This document shows, piece after piece, positions 34,301 through 44,423 of a stretch of DNA of 64,000 nt. The notes under the pieces are model-generated. The model ran no database searches. It had not been told where the DNA came from and saw only the letters and a program-made list of their open reading frames with translations. This stretch comes from Anisus vortex (lineage: Eukaryota; Mollusca; Gastropoda; Planorbidae). The number at the start of each line of letters is the position of its first letter. The first letter of the stretch is position 1. Both the position numbers and the translations under genes were made by a program. The stretch lies in contig OX421498.1 of assembly GCA_949126835.1 (NCBI GenBank), positions 37,501,118 to 37,565,117 of the forward strand, in the 5' to 3' direction.

Positions 34301-37300
34301 CTTTAGTATTCAGATTTAAAAAAAAATGTTAATACTAAATTTCACATATTCTTAGTTCTTGAATTCTTTGTTAAAGATAATAAATACTTCTTTTTCTTTC
34401 TAGTGGTCACTGTATTTGAAAGAAATCATTGTTTTACTGATGAATGTGTTGTTAAAATTGAGTCCTATGCTTAATAATGAAAAATTATTTTTACAAATAA
34501 AGTACTTAGGTTTAATATTTCTTAGGTTAAAAGATTATGTTTTGTCACTTCTTGGTGGTGAGCAAGATGGTTGATTATATTTGTTTGGTTTTTTAAGGAT
34601 TGTGTGAAGTATGAGCACGGTAGAGAACTGAATGGTCAAAGCATCATTGTTGAATGGGCTAAAGGAGGAAAAGACAGAAGAATGGTAAGTCTTGACTTGT
34701 GTTTGATCTAACCTTAATGATGTTATAATATTTTAGTCCATTTTGTGTTGTAGACATTTTTTTAAACTTAAATTGTACACAATTGTAGACTAAATTGTCA
34801 TTCTTACTTTATTGTTGTACAGAAAAGGAACGACAACAATTCTTCCCAGAGCTATGATGAGTGCTTTAGGTGTAGACGAACAGGGCATTGGGCACGTGAT
34901 TGTCCAGATTTGAGGTGGGGCAGACGAGGTGGTGGTGGTGGCGGCGGTGATCGAGGAGGTGGTGGTGGTGGCGGCCGCTGGAGATCTCCATCCCCCAGAA
35001 GGAGGTACAGGTCAGACAAGCAAATTTGAGGAATTTATTCTTTCAATTGCTTTGTCTTTTTTTTTTTGTTTTGTTTCATTTTTTACAGTTTTTTTTATTG
35101 TTCAATTTATAGTTTTTTTGCTAAGCTTATTATTTTTGTATAAAAAGTTTAATGTTCTTAAAAGCTTAGTTAATTATGTATTACAAAAAGCAAATAGTTA
35201 TAAAACGAATGTTTGTACAATGTTTATATCTATATTAAGGTCACGATCAAGGTCTCATGATAGGAAACGAAAGAGCAGGAGCAGGTCTCGTGATCGCAGA
35301 AGACGCAGCAAATCTCGTGATCGTAAAAGAAGTAGAAGCCGATCTGGTGACAGGAAAAGAAGCAGGTCTAACAGTGGTTCACAGAAGTCCAGGAGTGGTT
35401 CACCAGACAGAAAGAAATTAAGTCGTTCAAAAAGTGGCTCAAGGGACAGGAAAAAGAGTCCCTCTGGAAGCAAATCAAGGTATGTTTAAAAGAATTGTAT
35501 TTCATATTTTTTAATTATATCACTAGTGGTTGAGCCCATCAAAATGATGGAGAAACAAATGACATAACTTTACAGGGTTCTCACACAGTCGGGAAAAGTC
35601 GGGAGTTTCAACAAAACAAATCAAGGCCTGGACAACCTTGAATATTGGCATTTTAGCCTGGAAAAATAGCCTGTCAGTCTGGAAATTTATGATAAAAAAT
35701 TTCTTTATAAAAATCATGGTCAGACAAAAAACGGCAATCCCATTTGTAAACGTTGTTAACCCCTGCTGACCAAGCCTTAGATTAAGTTTTTCCCCAATCC
35801 CCAAACACCTTGGCTGTTTTTCTAGCTCATGCGCATTGGCGAGTTTTTATCCAATCCTAGATTTTACCTTGTGTATAAAACCCCGCTTTGAAACCACAAT
35901 GGATTTAGTTACAAAACTACATTAACGAAATACTTTCAATGCCAGTGTAACAATGTAGCTCGGTCCGGCCACTTTAATCTTTAGTTAGAAAAAAAAAACA
36001 CTGCAGACTGCAACGGTCTAACAATAAACAAAGACCCGGCCAGTTCAGTCACTTGTGAAGGAAAAAACTATACAGCGCGCCGCTCTAACAAAAGGAGAGA
36101 TAGAATTTCACAGTCAAGGGTAGGAAGGTTGACAAAGTCGTCTAGTGTCATGGAAGATTGATGTGAGGCGGCACCGTCTTTAGCACATCGTTTATGGTTG
36201 AATGGAAGGAAGAGAGGTTAAACGGTTAAAGTTAATCACTTGTTGTTGCTAGAATAATGATTTTTGCCTGTAAATAGATCTGTACATCCTAACGCTGTTC
36301 ACGCGTAGCAGAAAAAAGAGGGGCTTAGTCTCACACCGCCTCCACCCCACAAAATCCTCTTCTGAATTTAGCCTACAACAATTCCATAGCTTTAAAAATA
36401 CATTAACACTTTCTGTCCGTAAGAACGCCACTGGCGTTGATTTGGGTAACATTGTTTGTTTCGCTATTAAATCCAAACCAGCTTTCTAAAATTAATTTTA
36501 ACTTCCTCTGACTATTTATAGATATCAGAACTCTTTTTAACGTAAGTTTAAAGGGGATTTGATGACATTTTATGCTTTTTTTTTAATATTGTTTATAGTG
36601 GTGATCATTGATTTGTTATGACGGTCACAAGTACACAAATGGGGGGGCCTAGTAAAGATCATCTAAAATACTGTCTGCTAGGCTTTTTTGAAGACATTAT
36701 TCAATGAAAATGATACAAACTCATCTGATTTTATTATAGACACACATTAAATAAAATTTAGAATCAAATAAGTAATTATATCGGTCTATGACTACATCGA
36801 GTCGGGAGCATCAACCGGTGAAAAAATAAGCGTCATCAACTAGGTCCAAATAGGACCTAATCTTTCAGATTTTTTCATCATTAATTTATTCTGTACACTG
36901 TTTAATCTTTTATATTTAAAATGTATATTTTACTCTCTTTAATTTGATATATAACAGTTACCTAATTTTAAAAACAAAATATTTATTTTCTGAAAACATA
37001 ACCACTCCTAGGTCCTAGGCCTAGTACTAATAAGAAATGTGAAAATATCATATTTATCTATGTTTTTTCAAACGGTAACAGACATTAATTAAAAGGATTA
37101 CCTGTCCATTTTTGTAATTATGTTGATAGCCTAATAATATATAATTGATATAAATGTGGATTTATTTCAATACTTCTTATAGTTTGTAGGCCCTACTTAG
37201 CAATTATTTTTCTTTTTTTTTTTTTTTACTAGAAAAATTTCATTTTCTAAATTATTTTTACTAAATATTTTTGTTTTTTTTCTTTTATTTATAGTCTGTT

Positions 37301-38213
37301 TATTGACTTATGAATTATTTTATCTGTATTGTCAGTTTATGTTATGTTACACTTTATTTATGTAGAATTGCACTAGTAATATAGTTAATATAGTAAATTT
37401 CAACGTGTCCCGGTAGTCTGGAATTAGGCTCTTATAGCCTTGAAATAGTCTGGAAACAGCCTTGAATTTTTTAAAAGAAAAAATGTGAGAACCCTGACTT
37501 TAAAAAAAAAAGGTTCGCCACATTGAAAAACAATAGCAGAATTGGGAAAACTGAATAAAACCCTTGTGTTAAACAGAGTAAGTGAACAGAAATGGTGATT
37601 TGTCGAGTACGGTTTTATGTATTTGCATAGTTGGATACAATTTTTTATTAATAAAATCTATTCATGCTTATATGTGATAAATTATTCTTGTTCCAAATTT
37701 ATACATTTAATTTTTTGTACCGAGCGGTCAAAGGGCCTAGGAGCCTGTTGAGTACAAACATGTCTAACACTAAACGGAACAAACAATGCATTGAATGGGA
37801 CATCACACCATATGGTTTTTAATGGCTCTCCAGTTAACTTTAACTCAAAAGTGAAACAATAATTTATAAAAGAAATTAACAAATTAAGCAATATTGTTTA
37901 TAAAATAAAAACCAATTTGTGAAACGGCCTAGGCGCCTATAGAGGACAAACAGTAATTATATATATTGATAATACTAGTATTTTCAAGTTTTTATAACTT
38001 TTATGTAATTTTAGGTCACGCTCAAGGTCTGCGGCACGTTCCAAATCTGGCTCTAAGTCAAAGAGCAGATCCAAGAGTCCTAGGCTACAACAGGACAATC
38101 ACAATGAGCAACCAATAGGGGAGGCGGTCAACAATTCTAGAGATGACGTTGGTCCTGGTGATGGAGGAGATGATGAAAGAAGGTCAAGATCTAGGAGTGG
38201 CAGCAAGGACTGA
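31307..38213 (+). CDS. SR splicing factor with RRM, CCHC zinc knuckle and RS domain, 7 coding exons
   Basis: Nuclear pre-mRNA splicing regulator. Exons: 31307-31424, 32527-32538 (12 nt), 32814-32854, 34598-34684, 34823-35010, 35240-35479, 38015-38213; 885 nt, 294 codons plus stop, all GT-AG. Residues 1 to about 85 form an RRM: RNP2 AIYVGRLS, RNP1-type AYAFIDFEDRRDAED, closing GQSIIVEWAKGG. Exon 5 encodes the knuckle CFRCRRTGHWARDC (CX2CX4HX4C) and a glycine-rich linker. Exons 6-7 encode the RS domain (SRSRSHDRKRKSRSRSRDRR...). This architecture matches SRSF7/9G8-like or RSZ-type SR proteins, but the RRM is closer to the single-RRM CDIKYG-type forms, so I give no symbol. Intron 3 contains candidate poison exons; intron 6 carries a hAT inside an older repeat. 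Confidence 0.9.
32527..32538 (+). other. 12-nt microexon of the SR gene
   Basis: GAACTGAAATGG is flanked by TTCAACAG and GTAAGC. It keeps phase exactly (1 to 1) and inserts T-E-M-A-type residues between KYG and YAF in the RRM. Skipping it also keeps frame (KYAYAF), so both isoforms could be made. Confidence 0.75.
33298..33471 (+). other. candidate poison exon in SR-gene intron 3, 174 nt
   Basis: A branch-point-like CTGAC (33267-33271) and a pyrimidine-rich stretch lead to CAAGCAG (33291-33297). A GTAAGA donor is at 33472. After exon 3 (phase 0) the inclusion frame reads six codons, then TAA. Base composition is clearly richer in GC than the surrounding intron. Animal SR genes commonly control themselves through stop-containing cassette exons. 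Confidence 0.5.
34003..34053 (+). other. second, weaker candidate poison exon in SR-gene intron 3
   Basis: CCAGCCATATGT follows a CTTGTGTGTAG acceptor (34001-34002). It repeats the first bases of the exon candidate at 33298 (TCCAGCCATATGT). In phase 0 a TAG comes at the tenth codon. A GTAAAC at 34054 could be the donor. The whole stretch 33780-34140 is compositionally unlike the intron around it. Confidence 0.28.
35523..37970 (+). repeat. interspersed repeat family C, split by a hAT element
   Basis: CACTAGTGGTTGAGCCCATC then AAAATGATGGAGAAACAAAT (35521-35560) and, after the insertion, sequence to about 37970 ending in AGGACAAACAGTAATTATAT and ATATTGATA. The same start and end occur in the copy at 49813-50242. 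Class unknown. Confidence 0.65.
35573..37496. mobile_element. hAT-like element, 1,924 bp, 6-bp direct repeats
   Basis: Ends CAGGGTTCTCACA on both strands (13 bp, perfect). ACTTTA flanks it at 35567-35572 and 37497-37502. Subterminal regions share TAGTCTGGAA/AGTCTGGAAA and TTGAATTTT-like motifs (AGCCTGGAAAAATAGCCTG left, ATAGCCTTGAAATAGTC right). No intact transposase. It lies in the intron between the two RS-domain exons of the SR gene. Confidence 0.75.
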
Positions 38214-38780
38214 TTGAACATTTCTTTAAATTATGACTTTTATAATTTTGTTGTTTTAAAATAACATCCATGTTTGTTAACTGAAAGAATGACTTGTTAA
38301 GATCAATATTATACAATTATTTAGTAACAGTTTAGGTAATTTCATTAAAATTGTATGCAATTTTCCATAGGATAGTAACAGTGATTTTCTATATGTAAAT
38401 TCCTACAAGAAATCACTTGTAAACCATTCTTTCCCTGCTATTGATATAATTGAATTAGTATAAGAATTTTAATAGATAAAAGAAAAGTTGTGAAGAGTGT
38501 GAGCAAAGTTTTTCCTTAACATAAAATGAAAAAAATAATTTTGGTGTATGTTGTTCCATGTATTTTGTGTTTTTTTCTGTTGGCTGTTATAGTATTTGAT
38601 GCTGTGTTGGCAACCATCATATGAGTCATAGTTTACAGTCCATGGAGTGCCATTATTTCATTTCAAATTTGTTCACTGCATTTCCTTCCTCTCATTGTCA
38701 CATAAAAAAAAACTTTTTAAAACTCATTTTTTTATTTTTGAAAATTGGTATTTGAATTTTTTAGCCAGATGATTCCAGAA

Positions 38781-38786
38781 AATAAA
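38781..38786 (+). terminator. SR-gene polyadenylation signal (AATAAA)
   Basis: AATAAA 568 nt after the stop, followed within 40 nt by the T-rich GCTGTTTTATTTTTTTA, which suits a downstream element. Other variants upstream are possible. Confidence 0.5.
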
Positions 38787-38799
38787 ACTATTGTCATTA

Positions 38800-39257
38800 A
38801 ATCAGCTGTTTTATTTTTTTACTTATGGTTCTATAGCAATATATTTTGTATATTTTACTGATGGTCTAGAATTGGGGTGAAAGTAATTGAGACATGCTGG
38901 TTTTTCAGAACTTAAATTATAAAATTAAGAAATTGCACATCAGATCCTATAAAATTTTCTTTTAAAAAGTTCAATGCTAATATTTTACTTCACTTGATAC
39001 AAAATTAAAGCCAACCAATATGATTTGTCACTTTATGTGCAATATTAATTTTAAACAAATATTTATAACTAATAGTTTACCAGTGTGCCTAACTAAATTT
39101 ATTATTTTATTTATATAAATACAATTTTGTTAAGATGACATTACCAGTATAAAATAATTTAAATACAGTAATTATTTAACTTTTAAAATTTGTCTAGTTG
39201 AAAAAATATATAAACCAGTTTCAACCAATTAAAATTAAAAGTTTATAATTATAATAT
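38800..39257. other. AT-rich intergenic stretch, nothing seen
   Basis: No coding or structured sequence between the SR gene 3' end and the LINE at 39273. Confidence 0.5.
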
Positions 39258-39272
39258 AATTACCGGTATAAA

Positions 39273-42200
39273 CTCCGCCTGGTTATCACCTTTGGGGGTA
39301 TCCTGCCGGTCCCCAGCCCGGGTAAAGGAGGAGGGTTGGTCATGGGGCTAGCGACCTTACACCGTAAAAAAAACCCAATGCTACAGAAACCATAACTACA
39401 CCAAACCAAAGCAAGCTTAAACAGGAAGGTTCTCCTTCTACCGAAGAATTCATGACGCAAGCTAGTGAAAGCCCTCGGGAAGCTAGCTTGCAGACAAACC
39501 TCATCACGACGAAAGCAAAATCCAGAATAGGGACCTGGAATATAAGAACCCTATATGAAGCCAGCAGGTCTGCCCAAGTAGCAAAAGAAATGAGAAAATA
39601 TGATATAAAGGTCCTGGGATTATGTGAGACTCGGTGGAATGGTAATGGCCAATCTAGACTAGACACAGGAGAGACAATCATCTTTTCTGGTCATGAGGAT
39701 CTAAACCATGACCACACTCAAGGAGTGGCACTGATGCTATCACCGGAAGCAACAAAGGCATTAATATCATGGGAACCAATCTCTCCAAGACTAATCTCTG
39801 CACGATTCAAGGCAAAGGGCAGGAAAACCACCATCATTCAATGCTACGCTCCGACTAATGCAGCGAAGGAAGAAGATAAAGAAAATTTCTATGGGTCACT
39901 ACAAGCTGTGATTGACCACACACCAAAAAGAGACATGATAATAGTCATGGGTGATATGAATGCCAAAGTGGGCGTGGACAACACAGACAGAGAGCTCATC
40001 ATGGGTAGAAACGGAGTTGGAAACATGAATGAAAACGGTGAGCTCTTTGCTGACCTCTGTGCTTTCAATGATCTTGTCATTGGTGGGACAGTCTTTCCAC
40101 ACAAGACCATCCACAAAACAACATGGACTTCTCCAGATGGAAATACAGAAAACCAGATTGACCATTTTACAGTTTCACGCAAATGGAGACGAAGCCTATT
40201 GGACGTTAGGGTGAAACGTGGTGCTGACGTAGCTTCAGACCACCAGCTTCTGATTGGAACATTGAAAACAAAGCTAAAAGCCTTCAAGTTTCAAGGAATT
40301 TGCAGATAAACCACACCACAAGTTTAACACACAGTATCTAAAAAATGAAGCTGCAAAAGAGGTTTTTAACTGCACTGTTAAAAATAGATACGAAGCCCTT
40401 TCAGGACTAATAGAGGAAACTATAGAACAACACAGGGAAAAAATCCAACAAATCTGGAAAACAACATGCACTGAGATCTTAGGGAAGAGGAAAAGAGAGC
40501 AAAAAGCATGGATAACACCAGAGACATGGAACAAGATAGAGGCTAGGAGAGAGATTAAACAGAAAATAAACCAATGCCATAGTGAACAAGACAAAGAAAA
40601 CTTGAGAAGACAATATTGGGAAACCAACCGCACAGTGAAGAAGAGTGCAAGAGAAGATAAAAGGCGTTTCATTCATGAAATGACAGAAGAGGCAGAAACG
40701 GCAGCTGGACAAGGAAACATGAAAAGATTGTATGAAATAACAAGAACTCTGTCTGGCAAGAGTTCCAATCCCAACAAACCAGTCAAGGACAGTAATGGCA
40801 AGGTCATAACAAGCGATGTAGGACAGAGAGATAGGTGGGTCCAACACTTTAAGGAGGTACTTAACCGACCCCCACCACTATCTCCCCCAGACATCCCACC
40901 AGAAAATGAGCCTCTCAATGTCAACACATGTCCTCCTTCTAAGGCAGAAATCATCAAAGCCATCCATGCTATCAAAAACGGTAAGGCGGCTGGACCAGAT
41001 GGCATCTAAAAAGAGGACCCAGCAGTATCCGCAAAGATGCTACAGCCACTACTACAAAAAATTTGGGAAGAGGAACAAGTGCCACACGAATGGAAACTAG
41101 GCTACATGGTCAAGCTACCGAAGAAAGGTGATCTCTCTGTATGCAGCAACTGGAGAGGAATAATGCTTCTCTCAGTTCCAGGCAAAGTCCTGACCAGGAT
41201 TATCTTAGAGAGACTGAAGGCAGCCCTAGATGTAAAACTTAGGCCAGAACAAGCAGGTTTTCGACAAGGCCGATCATGTACTGACCACATTGCCACTTTG
41301 CGGATAATCATTGAACAATCTTTAGAATGGCAATCTCCCTTGTACATGACGTTTGTAGACTTTGAAAAGGCTTTCGACAGTGTGAATAGAGAAACCATCT
41401 GGAAGTTAATGAGCTACTATGGCATCCCAACAAAATTCATCAACATCACCAAGAAACTATATGAAGACTGTTGCTGCCAAGTGATCCATAAAGGAAAGCT
41501 AACCAGTCCATTTGCTGTGAAGACCGGTGTGCGTCAAGGCTGCATGCTGTCACCGCTGATCTTTTTAATTGTAATAGACTGGATCATGAATAAGACAACC
41601 TCGGGAAACAGCACAGGCATTCAATGGACTTTCACAAAGAAGCTAGAAGACTTGGACTTTGCAGACGATGTCGCCTTCCTCTCACACAGACAGCAAGACA
41701 CACAATCTAAACTAAACCGACTGTCCGAAGAGGCGAGAAAGGTTGGCCTAAAAATAAATAAAAGGAAAACAGAAGTCATGAGGATAAATAATGAACAGGA
41801 CAGGTCAATACAGCTAGATGATGAAGAAATAATAGACACAGACAAATTTGTCTACATAGGAAGTGTGATGAGTAGAGATGGAGGAACAGATGAAGACTTA
41901 AAGAGCAGGATCAACAAGGCCAGGCTTGCTTTCAATGCCCTGCGCCCCATGTGGAGCTCAAGTGCGTTGTCCTTAAAGAACAAAGTAAGACTATTTAACA
42001 CAAATGTTAAGGCAGTCCTCCTATATGGCTCAGAGACCTGGAGAGTTACTAAGGCAAATACAAGCAGACTCCAGACTTTTGTTAACAGATGCCTGAGGCG
42101 CATGCTGAAAATTCGATGGCCGGAAACCATTTCATGCGTCAACTTATGGGAAAAGACCGGACAAAAACCCATTGACAACAGCATCAAAAGCTGTAGATGG

Positions 42201-42443
42201 AAGTGGATTGGTCACACTTTAAGAAGAACAGAAGACAATGTGGCAAGACAAGCACTTGACTGGAATCCCCAGGGCAAAAGGAAAGTAGGCAGACCCAGAC
42301 AAACTTGGAGGAGATCGGTCGTAGGTGAGGCAAAGGCTGTTGTCCTCACATGGACACAAATAAAGGGAGCCTCCCAAGACCGAGACCGATGGAAAAGTGT
42401 AGTTGCTTCCATGGGGATATACAGGATTAAGTCAAGTCAAGTC
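39273..42443 (+). mobile_element. near full-length RTE-type LINE, 15-bp TSD
   Basis: The AATTACCGGTATAAA at 39258-39272 and 42444-42458 is an exact 15-bp target duplication around a 3,171-bp element. The 3' end is a short (GTCAA)n array, as in RTE-type LINEs with microsatellite tails. The length, single endonuclease-RT frame and short UTRs fit the RTE clade. It is inserted between the SR gene and BLTP3 and looks recent. Confidence 0.92.
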
Positions 42444-42464
42444 AATTACCGGTATAAATGCTAG
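39452..42464 (+). pseudogene. RTE endonuclease-reverse transcriptase frame, two lesions
   Basis: The first part (39452 to about 40293) is an APE-type endonuclease with GTWNIRTL, LCETRW, MGDMNAKVG and SDHQLL. A one-step frame change at about 40293 puts the rest in another frame. A single TAA at 41007-41009 breaks the GKAAGPDGI block. The RT follows with GFRQGRSCTDH, FVDFEKAFDSV, TGVRQGCMLSP and the catalytic LDFADDVAFLS, then LLYGSETWRVTK and the C-terminal RKVGRPRQTWRR. The frame runs past the element end to a TAG at 42462-42464 in flanking DNA. Only these two lesions were seen, so decay is slight. Confidence 0.9.
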
Positions 42465-44423
42465 ATGTATCAGAATTTATCTATATTAAATGTCTGCAAA
42501 CTAGTAATGCTATTCTCATCATAACAATAACAATAATATTTGAGTAAGTATTCAAATATTGGCTACATGTTTAATAAATAGAATAAGAACAGAACACTTC
42601 CACTGACAAAAGTAAATATTTAATAATTATTTTTTTTGATTTTTGAAAGATAATTATGCTTAGACTCACAAAGGCATACCAAAATGTAATCACTAGACAG
42701 TGTAATTCACACACAAGGATCAAACTAAAAAACCCAGGAACTTTGCTCTGGTATTGGTTATCAAGTAAATCAAACCTGGATTCACCACTTGAGTTTGAAA
42801 TTTGGGATTTATTTATGATATTATAATAATTATATTAAGTAGGTATGGTTGTGGTAGATTATAAAAACACTGATACTCCAATGATATAGATCCTGCCTAC
42901 ACAAAAAAAAAATGCACTAAAGTTCTATTTAGAAAAATGAAATGATGTCTAGTATGAACTTTTAATTTGAATTTTGGTTCTAGTTTCACACAAAAGAATG
43001 ATAGCTAACTTTACGTCAATTGAGATGGCATATTCATATGAGTCAATCTTTTTCATATGATTGCAGTGGTTCACCAACTTTTTCATGCACATTATCTTTT
43101 TTTGAATTTTGCCTTATTTTATTATCTAAGCCATATAAATATAATAATTTATAAAATCTAGGGCCTTTTACCACATTGAAATGAAAAAAATAATTATAAT
43201 TGAAAGCCCCAGGGGGTATGGAGCACAAGTTGGGTAAGCACTGACTTAATTTTGTGATTAACACAAAAGTAGACTATGCACCTTTCTAAATGTTAGAATT
43301 CTGAAAACTGATTTAAATTTTCTACTTCTAACTATAATATTGCCCTGATTTTACTTAGCTTTCATAAATATATTTTATATATGTTTGAGCTTTATTGGCG
43401 AGTCAGTCTAAGTCTAAGTCTAAATGAAGAGAAAATGAGAATATCAATACAAGCCTAGGTATTCAGGCACAGAAGTCTTAGTTCACCCAGAGTATCTTCA
43501 TCTATGTACATGAAATGAAGAAAGTTGGCACAGAATAGAAATAGATAAGAAGAAATTTAAAATATATATATATTATTATTATTAATTATTATATACTGCA
43601 GATAAAACGGATAACTGAAATAACAATTATCACCAGCACACAAACATGGAATCAGCAAGTAAATTATGCCTTTTTTTTTTTGAATGAGCAGCACCTGCTT
43701 ATATGAGTCAATACAACATCAATGGCTTTTCAAAAAATATGTACAATATATATATATATATAATGTGGAATTCAATAGTAAATATAAAGAGTGTAAAATG
43801 TATTCAACAAAAAAATCTATAGTCAATATAGTCTAATCAAGTTTGTAAAACATTGACAAAGACGACTGTTGACATTTTCACCGTTGGCTAGTATAAGTAT
43901 AAGAAATAAAAGAAATCTATGTGTGGGTGGGATGAAAGTGGGGGCGCCATTAGTAAACTTACTATTTCATAAAAACACACTGGTTAGTAATCTAGCTGTT
44001 GGGTACCATTCAATAAAAAAAAATACATCCATACATAAACATGAATCATCACAGTTATACTTCAACTCTAGTTAAGTAAGTAAGCAGTTTTAAAAAAAAC
44101 AAACCAACTGAACAAATTCATTTTTGTCAAATGGGCAAAAAAGGAGACAAAATAAATTCAGCAAGGCATTGCTTTAACACAGATTGTTGCCATTTAACTC
44201 ACCCCTTTATGAGTATGGAGCATTATGATATGCATGTAGATATAAAGATTGTCTCAACATGTACAAACTGTATTGTTTATGATTTATATTAGTATTAGCA
44301 AAAGAAAATATTTAGTGGTCTTATCACAATAGGGGACATTTTGATACTTTATACAGCTGAGTAATGCATTGGTTGTTCTGTTATAGGAATAGTGATACAA
44401 CTCACTATTGGCAGTATACTAAA
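42465..44423. other. AT-rich stretch, probably BLTP3 3' UTR plus intergenic
   Basis: No coding sequence seen. Short (AT)n runs at 43560-43590 and 43745-43765. BLTP3 is read leftwards and must end its mRNA in here, but several minus-strand AATAAA hexamers exist and I cannot choose between them. Confidence 0.5.

Noticed and set aside
34929..35489. 186-codon frame across two SR-gene exons
   Set aside because: It runs through the intron 35011-35239 in the wrong frame for exon 5; only the part from 35240 is real RS-domain coding.
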